Assembly: GCA_900473175.1 (NCBI GenBank)
Contig: UCKM01000013.1
Span: 39,912 to 103,911 of the forward strand
DNA from: Hyphomicrobiales bacterium
Lineage (GTDB): Bacteria; Pseudomonadota; Alphaproteobacteria; Rhizobiales; Rhizobiaceae
DNA: 64,000 nt
Reading direction: 5' to 3'
The translations under genes were made by a program, and so were the position numbers. Position 1 is the stretch's first letter. Each line of letters starts with the position of its first letter. The notes below the pieces were generated by a model. It was not told the DNA's origin, ran no database searches, and saw nothing but the letters and a program-made list of their open reading frames with translations. This document shows positions 19,257 through 26,295 of the stretch, piece after piece.

Positions 19257-19520
19257 ATGGCCAAATATTTCATTATCGGCGAGACAGGAAGCAAAGATCT
19301 GTGGCTGGTCGACGTGGACAATCGCACTGTCGAGCCGGTGACGGATGCCGTGCTCAAGAAGTCAAAAGCGGTGGATCCTGGTTTTGTCGGCGTAATTGAT
19401 CAGGCTAGAACGAACGGGATCACTACGATAAAGGGAGTAAGCATTGCGGTTGTAACAAGCAGTCGATCAGTTGCAGCCGCCCAATCATTTCTCGTCAATC
19501 CAGACGCGAGCAAAAAATAG
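19257..19520 (+). CDS. Candidate RiPP precursor peptide 1
   Basis: An 87-residue protein with a good ribosome site (AAGGAAC, 6 bases before ATG). Its N-terminus MAKYFIIGETGSKDLWLVDV resembles that of the next small gene (MAKFHIVDDVDTNKLWLVNM): shared MAK, Ile/Val, LWLV, an acidic pair and a following Arg, then Glu. This shared start suggests a leader recognised by the same enzyme. The C-terminal half (TTIKGVSIAVVTSSRSVAAAQSFLVNPDASKK) has no repeats and no Cys but several Ser/Thr. The gene is between the BTAD regulator and ycaO. An alternative is that it is a non-substrate accessory protein of the same family. Confidence 0.6.
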   Translation: MAKYFIIGETGSKDLWLVDVDNRTVEPVTDAVLKKSKAVDPGFVGVIDQARTNGITTIKGVSIAVVTSSRSVAAAQSFLVNPDASKK

Positions 19521-19628
19521 TTAAAAATATTCGCTGAAATTTCAGAAGAAACAATACTTCTTCTTGATCTGTTTCAGAATCGTCATACCTTTGCCATGTG
19601 GGCTCTCCTTCGTAGAAAGGTTATTCGC

Positions 19629-20018
19629 ATGGCAAAGTTTCATATCGTGGACGACGTGGACACCAACAAGCTCTGGCTTGTAAATATGGAGACACGGAGT
19701 GCGGAATGTCTTGATCGGGATTTGATCGGTTCCTTGGGATTGGCAGGTCAGGAATTTTTATCTTCAATAGGTAGTTTATTGAACGACGGCATTGCTGCAA
19801 GTGATGGCCGTAGTGATCCGTCGGATCGTGCCTTCTCGTTTGATGGCCGCAGTGATGCTTCGGACCGTGCCTTCTCGTTTGATAGCCGGAGCGATCCCTC
19901 GGATCGGGCCTTCTCGTTCGATGGCCGGAGTGATCCGTCTGATCGGGCCTTCTCGTTCGACAGCCGTAGCAATCCGTCTGATCGGGCGTTTTCAGCAAGT
20001 CCTGCTGGTCTGAACTGA
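19629..20018 (+). CDS. Candidate RiPP precursor peptide 2 with five 13-residue repeats
   Basis: A 129-residue protein from the ATG at 19629. Residues 1-58 are the leader-like part, similar to precursor 1 (LWLV at 16-19). Residues 59-122 are five in-frame copies of DGRSDPSDRAFSF (last copy DSRSNPSDRAFS), then ASPAGLN. Only positions 2 (Gly/Ser), 5 (Asp/Asn) and 6 (Pro/Ala) vary. There is no Cys anywhere in the repeats, so YcaO-type thiazoline formation is excluded there; Ser, Asp, Arg and backbone amides are possible targets. The repeat form fits a precursor that yields several core peptides, as in other multi-core RiPPs. It lies 37 bases before ycaO. Confidence 0.72.
   Translation: MAKFHIVDDVDTNKLWLVNMETRSAECLDRDLIGSLGLAGQEFLSSIGSLLNDGIAASDGRSDPSDRAFSFDGRSDASDRAFSFDSRSDPSDRAFSFDGRSDPSDRAFSFDSRSNPSDRAFSASPAGLN
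19803..19994 (+). repeat. In-frame 39-base tandem repeat array (5 copies)
   Basis: Copies start at 19803, 19842, 19881, 19920 and 19959 (last copy 36 bases). Most differences between copies are at third codon positions (GAT/GAC, CGT/CGG/CGC, CCG/CCC, TCG/TCT, TTT/TTC), so the peptide is kept while the DNA has drifted. There are no spacers, so it is not a CRISPR array. Confidence 0.95.
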
Positions 20019-20055
20019 GGAATTAAGGCATTTGTTTGCGTTCGTTTCGTACTAG

Positions 20056-21342
20056 ATGCGTAATCTGCGGCCAGATGGAGTGGCAATGAAACCATTGGCC
20101 GGGGTGCCGGTTCCTGACCGGCTGGCGGCAGACGAAGCCAGGCTTCGCTCTGCTTTCCGCCCCGATGAACCATCGTCGACACGCCTGGTTGATGCGGACG
20201 AGACCGTGAACCGGTTGCGGCCGCATTTTCCGCGTTTGGGCATCGTGCGGATGGCCGAAGTTACCGGGCTCGACCGCATCGGCATTCCTGTCTGGATGGC
20301 GGTGCGGCCCAACAGCCGGACGCTCGCCGTCAGCCAGGGCAAGGGCGTCAGCGCCGCCCATGCCCGCGCTTCCGCGGTAATGGAAGCCGCTGAAATCGCC
20401 ATTGCCGAAGATATTCCGCTTGCTTCCTTTGCCGCCACGCGCCGCGAATTGCGCGATGCGGGTCACGACGTGTTCGACGGGCGCATGCTGTTGATGCGTG
20501 GCGCCGATGAGGCTGGACCCGACGAGACTGATTACTGGCTGGAAGGTTATGACCTCCTGAAACAGAAGCCGGTCTTCGTGCCGCGCGAACTCGTATCGCT
20601 CGATTTCACCGCGGCGCGGCGCTCCTTCCACTATTGTCAGTCGACCGACGGCCTCGCCTCGGGCAATTGCCTGCTTGAAGCGGTCATACACGGCCTGTGC
20701 GAACGTGTGGAGCGCGATGCGACCGAGCTCTGGCGTTTCCAGCGCGATGCCGGCGTGCATGCGCGCTGCGTCGATCCTGCGGTTTTTGCCGATAGTGGCA
20801 TTGACTGGATGGCGGAACGCATCACCGCCGCGAACTTCGTCTTGCGGCTCTTCAACATGACGTCGGATATCGACCTGCCTGTGTTCATGGCGACGATCAG
20901 CCCCGCCACGCAGCACGGCACCTATCTGCACTTCGACCTTGCCGCCGGCTATGGCTGCCATCTGTCGCCGCGCGTCGCCGCCATGCGGGCGATCACAGAG
21001 GCGGCACAGACCCGCATCACCAATATATCCGGTGCGCGCGATGATTTCGATCCGTCGGAATATCATCAACGCCTTGCGCCCGACCTTGCCGTCTATATCA
21101 ATTCGAAGCCAGCGGATCACTGGCGCTTCGAGGAGCCCGAGCCAGTATCGCGTGCCAGTCTCGAAACCTATCTCGAGCCGCTGCGTCAGCGCGGCGTCAG
21201 CAGCGTTGTCGCCGTGCCGCTTGGCGGCGAGGCTCATGGCATGTCGGTTTGCCGCGTGCTCATCAACGAACTTGAAAGCCCGGCCGGCACCCGCAAGCAT
21301 CGCTTTGGCGGTCGCGCCCTCAATGCCATGCTGCGGCAATAG
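20056..21342 (+). CDS. YcaO-domain protein (TfuA-associated type)
   Basis: A 428-residue YcaO enzyme. The ATP-binding motifs are visible: SQGKGVSAAHA (93-103) followed by MEAAE (109-113), and STDGLASGN (196-204) followed by E208, H212, E216 and E219 in the helix ending ERD. YcaO proteins use ATP to activate a peptide backbone amide and form azolines, amidines or thioamides; those next to TfuA are tied to thioamide formation in methanogen McrA and to trifolitoxin-like peptides in rhizobia. A separate cyclodehydratase partner (E1-like) is not present. The precursor candidates lie directly upstream and tfuA 8 bases downstream. The start could also be the ATG at 20086. Confidence 0.9.
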   Translation: MRNLRPDGVAMKPLAGVPVPDRLAADEARLRSAFRPDEPSSTRLVDADETVNRLRPHFPRLGIVRMAEVTGLDRIGIPVWMAVRPNSRTLAVSQGKGVSAAHARASAVMEAAEIAIAEDIPLASFAATRRELRDAGHDVFDGRMLLMRGADEAGPDETDYWLEGYDLLKQKPVFVPRELVSLDFTAARRSFHYCQSTDGLASGNCLLEAVIHGLCERVERDATELWRFQRDAGVHARCVDPAVFADSGIDWMAERITAANFVLRLFNMTSDIDLPVFMATISPATQHGTYLHFDLAAGYGCHLSPRVAAMRAITEAAQTRITNISGARDDFDPSEYHQRLAPDLAVYINSKPADHWRFEEPEPVSRASLETYLEPLRQRGVSSVVAVPLGGEAHGMSVCRVLINELESPAGTRKHRFGGRALNAMLRQ

Positions 21343-21350
21343 GAGCGGCG

Positions 21351-22088
21351 ATGAAGATCCTCTTTGCAGGCCCAAGCCTTTCCGGCACCGAATTCGTGCC
21401 GCTGCGCAGCGGGGAAGACCGGATCCTGCCAGACCATGGCCTGACCTGCCGTGGTCCGGCGAAATGCGGCGACATCACCCATGCGGTTGATCAGGGGTTT
21501 CGCGTCATCGGTCTGGTCGACGGGCGGTTCGAGGATGTCGCGGCCGTCTGGCACAAGGAAATCCTGCATGCCTTGTCAGTGGGCGCCATTGTCTATGGTG
21601 CTGCCAGCATGGGCGCTTTGCGCGCCGCCGAATGCCATCCCTTCGGCATGATCGGCATTGGCCACGTCTTTGAGCGCTATGCCTTCGGCGGCCTGGAAGA
21701 CGATGCCGCGGTTGCACAGGTGCACGCACCGGCCGAATTCGGCTACCTCGCCTTTAGCGAAGCCATGGTTACGGTCGATGCCACGCTCGATGCGGCGCTT
21801 GCTGCCAGGTCGATCACGGATGCTGAACACGCGCTCATTCGCGCCAAGGCCGACGGCGTGTTTTTCAAGGAGCGGACATGGCGGCGCATCTTCGATGTGG
21901 TGTCAGCCGATATCGATCGCGCGGGAGAGCGACTGGAACCGCATATCCGCAATATCAAGCGAGAGGATGCCGAGGCGTTGCTCGAGGTGCTGCTGGAGCG
22001 CAAGGCCACGACCGAACCAAAGGCAGCACGCGAATTCGCTGGTTGGCGGTTCAACGAAACCTCGCAATGGCGCAAGCTGCGCGTCTGA
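21351..22088 (+). CDS. TfuA-like protein
   Basis: A 245-residue protein with the TfuA core: MKILFAGPSLSG at the N-terminus, a CRGPAKCGDI segment, and the signature GAASMGALRAAE (83-94) followed by FGMIGIGHVFERY. An AGGAG ribosome site stands 8 bases after the ycaO stop, so the two are translated together. TfuA was first found in trifolitoxin production in Rhizobium; in methanogens it works with YcaO, probably delivering sulfur for thioamide formation. This supports a YcaO-TfuA modification of the upstream peptides. Confidence 0.9.
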   Translation: MKILFAGPSLSGTEFVPLRSGEDRILPDHGLTCRGPAKCGDITHAVDQGFRVIGLVDGRFEDVAAVWHKEILHALSVGAIVYGAASMGALRAAECHPFGMIGIGHVFERYAFGGLEDDAAVAQVHAPAEFGYLAFSEAMVTVDATLDAALAARSITDAEHALIRAKADGVFFKERTWRRIFDVVSADIDRAGERLEPHIRNIKREDAEALLEVLLERKATTEPKAAREFAGWRFNETSQWRKLRV

Positions 22089-22451
22089 GCCCTCGAAATT
22101 TGCTCTAATTGCGCCTAGACCGAATTAATTATCCGAATCCCCGACTAAAGTCTAAAAAAACGGGTTTGAGTCACGCTGGCGTAACGGGGTGCTTCATAAT
22201 CTCAACCCGTGGTCGCAAGTTTAGCGCATGAAAACAAACAAAAAAAGCATTCAAGCGTGTGTGGGAGCAAGCGGGCAGTCAGTGGGGGACCTACGCCGGA
22301 ATTCTATGATTCACTAGTTAGAATTTCGGCGTAGCACCACTCGACCCGGACCTCAATCTCTTCGATTCCATCCCAAACCCGACAATTCGTCTGCCGTATC
22401 GAAGCATTTTTCAATCGCCGCCAAGACATGGAATCGCGTGTAAATTCCGGA
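22089..22451. other. Intergenic stretch after tfuA, nothing recognised
   Basis: About 363 bases, AT-rich around 22105-22250. No transporter, peptidase or third precursor follows tfuA here. A 107-codon minus-strand frame (22304-22627) overlaps the next gene in another frame and lacks a protein-like composition. No clear terminator with a T-tract. Confidence 0.4.
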
Positions 22452-22685
22452 TTATTTCGACTGCTCGTTCTCGTCGCCGGCGGCAAGCCATTGCACAAGG
22501 ATGGCCACGGACATCGGTCCGAGGTTCGGAATGAGGGTAAGATCGAGCTGGCGCGCCCAAGAGCGTTCAGGCTCCCAATCGGGCGGCATGTTCCAGGGCG
22601 TACCGCCAAATTCGATCCACAAAGCATTGACGATGCGCGAATGCACGGTTTTTGAAGGGCAGAAGTTTTGCAGGCGATTACTCAT
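22452..22685 (-). CDS. Small hypothetical protein with a helix-hairpin-helix-like end
   Basis: A 77-residue protein (MSNRLQNFCPSKTVHSRIVN, ALWIEFGGTPWNMPPDWEPE). The end LTLIPNLGPMSVAILVQWLA has the hydrophobic-Pro-Asn-Leu-Gly-Pro pattern of helix-hairpin-helix motifs such as the RNA polymerase alpha C-terminal domain. No family is recognised. It is convergent with tfuA and not obviously linked to it. Confidence 0.4.
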   Translation of the reverse strand: MSNRLQNFCPSKTVHSRIVNALWIEFGGTPWNMPPDWEPERSWARQLDLTLIPNLGPMSVAILVQWLAAGDENEQSK

Positions 22686-23320
22686 GAATACCCTGGCATT
22701 TTTGCTTGATGTAGCATTACGGTTCGTTCTGGCCGGTTTAGGCCGCGCGACTGCTCATCGCCTTTGAACCGGACCTCCATGAATCAATGCTTCGCCATGC
22801 AAGGCCGGGATAGTCCCGGCGGGTATGTGGAACCCGGCGGGTTCGGCGATCGACAGGGTTAAAAGCAAGGTCCCGTCGAAGACGTTGCTTGGTATCGGCG
22901 TGTTTTTCTTCCGCCGTTCATCCAGCGGTGTTTGTCTGTTCGGCATGATGCAGGCCCCCCAATGACCCTTTCATCTTTTTACTTCATCTCACGTTTCATA
23001 AGAAAAACGAGAGGGGATATTGAAGGTCGTTATCACAACGATCCATCTTTGTCTTATTACCAAAGAAGAAATAAAATGTAATGCCGAACATAAACTGGCT
23101 TATCGCCAGTTGTATATGCACAATTGACTTACTATTCTCATTTTCTTCTTTGATATGTTGCCAATCTCACCTAAATATCGTATATTATATTGCCTTTTCG
23201 TCAATAATTAATAATGATTAATGGCCATCAAAAGTCCTAGCAATTCCTATTGAGCGCTACTCCCCATGCCCCTTTGGCGACATTGATCTTCTGTCTCGCC
23301 TTGGCGATCCTTCCCTGCGG
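22686..23320. other. AT-rich intergenic region with a hairpin
   Basis: About 635 bases. The part 22960-23240 is strikingly AT-rich against the GC-rich surroundings. AACTGGC (23093-23099) and GCCAGTT (23105-23111) form a 7-base hairpin. A 63-codon minus-strand frame (22755-22946) is unconvincing. The region could be an acquired-DNA junction. Confidence 0.45.
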
Positions 23321-23803
23321 TCAGACCCGGATTCCTTTGAGCTTGATGAAGGCCCAGATATCCCGGTTCACCTCGATGATTGCGTCGATCGTTGCCTGGA
23401 TGCGTTCCAATTCCCGATCGTCGAGTGCCTCGACTTTTCCGTATTTCAGATTGTCGTCCATATCGACGATGCGCATCAGCTGCGTCGACGTCAGGACGCC
23501 AGCCTCGTCGAAGGAATAGATACAATGATTGTACTTGTTGCGCAGTCGTTGTTCGCGCGTCATCTTGCCGGTGATCTCGAGGATCGCCGTCTTGGTCTCA
23601 GGCGGCGTCGAGCTGATCTTCGACAGCCGTTCCAGAAGATCGATCCTGGCCCGCGTGGTATTCAACGTCAGGAAGATGACGGTCGCAGCTTCCTTGTTGG
23701 TGTCGAGCAGGTGGGCAATCAGGTAGATGAACAGGCTTTCGGTGTTCGTCCACGTATAATTCAATTTGCCCACCAGCATCAGTACGTCGTTGATGCGGGA
23801 CAT
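23321..23803 (-). CDS. Hypothetical helical protein co-transcribed with LuxR-type regulator
   Basis: A 160-residue, mostly helical protein (MSRINDVLMLVGKLNYTWTN, then LFIYLIAHLLDTNKEAATV and TREQRLRNKYNHCIYSFDE). It has no signal peptide or membrane segment and no family I recognise. It starts 11 bases after the stop of the LuxR-type gene, so the two form one unit. It may be a partner of that regulator, which is inference from position. Confidence 0.6.
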   Translation of the reverse strand: MSRINDVLMLVGKLNYTWTNTESLFIYLIAHLLDTNKEAATVIFLTLNTTRARIDLLERLSKISSTPPETKTAILEITGKMTREQRLRNKYNHCIYSFDEAGVLTSTQLMRIVDMDDNLKYGKVEALDDRELERIQATIDAIIEVNRDIWAFIKLKGIRV

Positions 23804-23813
23804 TGCCTTGACC

Positions 23814-24623
23814 CTAGATGGCTTGACCCATCACATATGCGGTTTCGGGACGCAAGGCTGGCGCCACGTACCTAAAAGGGGCCCTGAGGTCCTCCTGATC
23901 GATGCTGTCACGATAGACAGCGGCGGCCTGAGTGCGATTGTGAACCCGCAGCTTGCGAATGAGATTATGCACGTGCACCTTTACGGTGTGCTCGGAGAGC
24001 GCCAGGCGATCGGCGATGATCTTGTTCTGCAAGCCTTCGGAGAGCAATTCAAGAATCTGATGCTCGCGCAGCGTCAACGTCTTCACCGGTCCTGCAGCGC
24101 CTTTACCCTGACCGTTCGGCGAAAGTGCCTTGCCGGGGGAAGCCTTTTCCATCGAGCGGGCAATCGTCGAGGGATAGTATTCGCCGCCGTTCAACAGCAG
24201 CCAGACGACTGCCAGCCAGATATCGAGCTTCAGGCTGAAGGGAAGAAGGCCCTGAACCTGCTTGGCGTCGAACAGCGCGTTGAACTCCTGGATACCAGCG
24301 CTGTTCTCGTCGATCATCAATGTGATGGAAGCATTCTGGAAGCGTTGCTTGCAGCGAGCCACACAGTCAGTGATATCGAAGACGAAGCCGGCGTGCACGA
24401 GGACGAGGCCCACATTGGTATCGGATTCATCTGACTCTGAAAGTTTGCTCGACAAGCGAACCTGAAGATCCGGGAACGTTCTTTCCAGTGATTGGACTAA
24501 ACCTTGGAAGACGACGCCTGCTTCTGCATAAATGAAGATGCCACTCTTGAATTGCGAGCCCTCGCCATGCTTCGAACCAAGTTGAACGTGGCCCGACATG
24601 GTATGCGATATTGTTCCACTCAT
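23814..24623 (-). CDS. LuxR-family transcriptional regulator
   Basis: A 269-residue protein. Residues about 183-240 are a LuxR/FixJ-type helix-turn-helix (LTLREHQILELLSEGLQNKI followed by LALSEHTVKVHVHNLIRKL). The N-terminal 150 residues resemble a divergent receiver-like domain (FPDLQVRLSSKLSES, VGLVLVHAGFVFDITD) but the usual phosphoacceptor Asp cannot be placed with confidence, so it may be an atypical response regulator. It has a ribosome site AGGGGAAAA. It is divergent from the type I secretion locus across a 666-base region and is the best candidate for its regulator. Confidence 0.82.
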   Translation of the reverse strand: MSGTISHTMSGHVQLGSKHGEGSQFKSGIFIYAEAGVVFQGLVQSLERTFPDLQVRLSSKLSESDESDTNVGLVLVHAGFVFDITDCVARCKQRFQNASITLMIDENSAGIQEFNALFDAKQVQGLLPFSLKLDIWLAVVWLLLNGGEYYPSTIARSMEKASPGKALSPNGQGKGAAGPVKTLTLREHQILELLSEGLQNKIIADRLALSEHTVKVHVHNLIRKLRVHNRTQAAAVYRDSIDQEDLRAPFRYVAPALRPETAYVMGQAI

Positions 24624-25289
24624 AATTTTCCCCTACGCCCTTTTAGTGAGGGAAGTATTTTCCCTCCGGATTTGTTTGCTCTTATTGTTTTTTATTGGGT
24701 AAGTTCGTTTTATTCAGTGTCTCAACGCTCCTTTAGCCCTGGCTATACGTGTTGATTAAAGAAGGATTAATAAATCGCGCGTGACGTCGCCGTGACGGGC
24801 TAAAGACCCAGCTTTAAAGTGTATTTTGGTTTCGTGCGTTGTTTGGCCGGGTATTAGGACCTGTTCAATCCGGGTCGGGTCTCGACAATAGGGACTAAGG
24901 TCATCGCGATTTTCTAGACCTTATGGGTCAGGCCGTATTTGATCCTTGGAAAATATCATTGAAAAGATTGCGGTTTTTGCAACATTTAGCGGAGCGCGTT
25001 CCATAATCCCATTCCTAAACAGAATTGGTATCTTAACGTCTCATGCCTTTGGGATTAACCTCACTAAGCTTGCGCACATGATGTGTGTGGGGGGGGGATG
25101 TGCAAGCATTAATCTCGTGGACACAACAAAATACCAACCATTGGCAAGTAGTGACCAGAACACGCTGGATCGCTTCAATGACTGACGTCTGTTAATCATA
25201 AAGAAAACGTGCGAGCTCGCATCATAACCTCGTTGGAAATGCATAGAGGTTCTTGCTAGCTCCGAAAACAAAACATCGGAGGGCTTTTT
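24624..25289. other. Long divergent intergenic region with a G9 tract
   Basis: A 666-base region between the LuxR-type gene and the first exported-protein gene. It holds a run of nine G (25089-25097), AGGGAA/TTTCCCT around 24651-24668, and AT-rich stretches suited to promoters. A TTG-started 79-codon frame (24946-25185) lacks a ribosome site and was not called. It ends in the hairpin described next. Confidence 0.5.
25260..25281 (+). promoter_or_regulatory. Hairpin covering the ribosome site of the exported-protein gene
   Basis: CTCCGA (25260-25265) can pair with TCGGAG (25276-25281), and the second arm contains the GGAGG ribosome site; GGCTTTTT then leads to the ATG at 25290. The hairpin plus T-run also looks like a weak terminator. 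Either role would limit expression of the locus. Seen in the sequence; the regulatory role is inferred. Confidence 0.4.
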
Positions 25290-26192
25290 ATGAGTAGCGG
25301 TAAGAACAACAACTACATTTTCCACCCAGGTAGCGACCCCTCAGCGACTGCAGATGCCGATGCATCCGCTGTGGCGGCTGCACTGGCCTTGCAGTTGCAG
25401 GGACAGGGGCAACTGGAGGCTCAAGGGCAGGGACAGGGGCAAGGCCAAAGCCAGGATCAGCATTCAAGTTCGGACAATTCGAACTGGAATGGCAACGGTA
25501 ACCTCAACGGCAATGGTAACCTCAATGGCAATGGCAATCTGAATGCCAATGGTAATCTAAACGCCAATGGTAATTTAAACGCCAACCTGAATGAAAGTGA
25601 CAACCACAATACAAACACCAACACCAACACGTCGGATACGTCCGTGTCGGTTGATGTCGGCGTGAATCTGGATGGTTATCTGCCTTCCAACGATCACTTT
25701 GCAGATCTCGATCTCAATCACACCAACTTCGACAACATGTTCATAACCGACTCCGGCAGCATAAATTTCGATCCGGGCAACGATGTAAACTTCTCGAACA
25801 TCTTCAATGGCGCGTTCAACGGTGCGGGTACAAACACCGGATTCGCCGTTAATCAGGTGGCCGATCTAGTTGACAACGATCAGCTCTCTCATGTCAGCCA
25901 AGACAACTCGGGCAGCGTAACGCTGAGTGCAACCGGGGGCGCTGCTGCAGCGGGCGACGGAATCGGAAGTGGTGCTGACGGTTGGGACAGCTGGTTTGGC
26001 AACCATGGCGGCGGCGCTCATGCCGGCGACGATGTGGCTGGTTCCAGTGCAGCAAGTGCTGCAGCCAACCTTTCCTCGACAGCGTTCACGCAGGACATCG
26101 TACTTGGTGCAAACCTGCAACAGAACACTTTCGACGCTACCGTTATCAATGGAACCTACACGCACACCACGATCAGTGGCGACAGCGAGTAA
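25290..26192 (+). CDS. Low-complexity Gln/Gly- and Asn/Gly-repeat protein, probable type I secretion substrate
   Basis: A 300-residue acidic protein without a signal peptide. Residues 36-57 are Gln-Gly repeats (GQGQGQGQSQDQ), 65-101 are six-residue GNGNLN/ANGNLN repeats, followed by Asn-Thr repeats (NTNTNTNT). The remainder is Asp/Asn/Ser/Gly-rich (DVGVNLDGYLPSNDHFADLD; GGGAHAGDDVAGSSAASAA) and ends THTTISGDSE. There are no RTX GGxGxD repeats. Such composition suits a secreted or surface matrix protein; lack of a Sec signal and its place upstream of an ABC exporter and HlyD-type gene point to type I export. Function unknown. Confidence 0.65.
   Translation: MSSGKNNNYIFHPGSDPSATADADASAVAAALALQLQGQGQLEAQGQGQGQGQSQDQHSSSDNSNWNGNGNLNGNGNLNGNGNLNANGNLNANGNLNANLNESDNHNTNTNTNTSDTSVSVDVGVNLDGYLPSNDHFADLDLNHTNFDNMFITDSGSINFDPGNDVNFSNIFNGAFNGAGTNTGFAVNQVADLVDNDQLSHVSQDNSGSVTLSATGGAAAAGDGIGSGADGWDSWFGNHGGGAHAGDDVAGSSAASAAANLSSTAFTQDIVLGANLQQNTFDATVINGTYTHTTISGDSE
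25482..25592 (+). repeat. 18-base tandem repeats coding for GNGNLN/ANGNLN
   Basis: Around six copies of an 18-base unit of the form AATGG(C/T)AA(C/T)CT(C/G)AA(C/T)G(G/C)C, in frame in the exported-protein gene, with a shorter Gln-Gly repeat tract upstream at about 25395-25460. Copies differ mainly at third codon positions. The array could vary in copy number. Confidence 0.85.
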
Positions 26193-26201
26193 CGGTATAT
26201 G

Positions 26202-26245
26202 CAGGCAAACTGCCTGACATGGTCTGCGCAAACTTTGCGCAGACC
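26202..26245 (+). terminator. Double hairpin between the two exported-protein genes
   Basis: CAGGCA/TGCCTG (26202-26207, 26211-26216) is followed by GGTCTGCGCAAA (26221-26232) and TTTGCGCAGACC (26234-26245), a 12-base perfect inverted repeat, then TCTTTGT. It probably acts as a partial terminator or an mRNA stabiliser, setting different levels for the genes on each side. Confidence 0.6.
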
Positions 26246-26295
26246 TCTTTGTCGGAGTGGCGGGTTGCCGTGAAGTCTAGCGGGGACCATTGTAG

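Noticed and set aside
19803..19994. Tandem repeat mistaken for a CRISPR array
   Set aside because: Copies are contiguous, in frame in a gene, with no spacers and no Cas genes nearby.
20056..22088. Methanogen-type McrA thioamidation by YcaO-TfuA
   Set aside because: No mcrA or methanogenesis genes here and the organism is a proteobacterium; the linked small genes are better substrates.
22755..22946. 63-codon minus-strand gene
   Set aside because: It has a G-run that could act as ribosome site, but the sequence resembles no family and lies in an otherwise empty region.
25089..25097. Run of nine G as a phase-variation switch in a coding sequence
   Set aside because: It lies in a non-coding region; promoter-spacing variation is possible but no promoter elements at the right distance could be named.
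24946..25185. Small gene before the exported-protein gene (79 codons)
   Set aside because: It needs a TTG start, has no ribosome site and no family resemblance; the region reads as regulatory.
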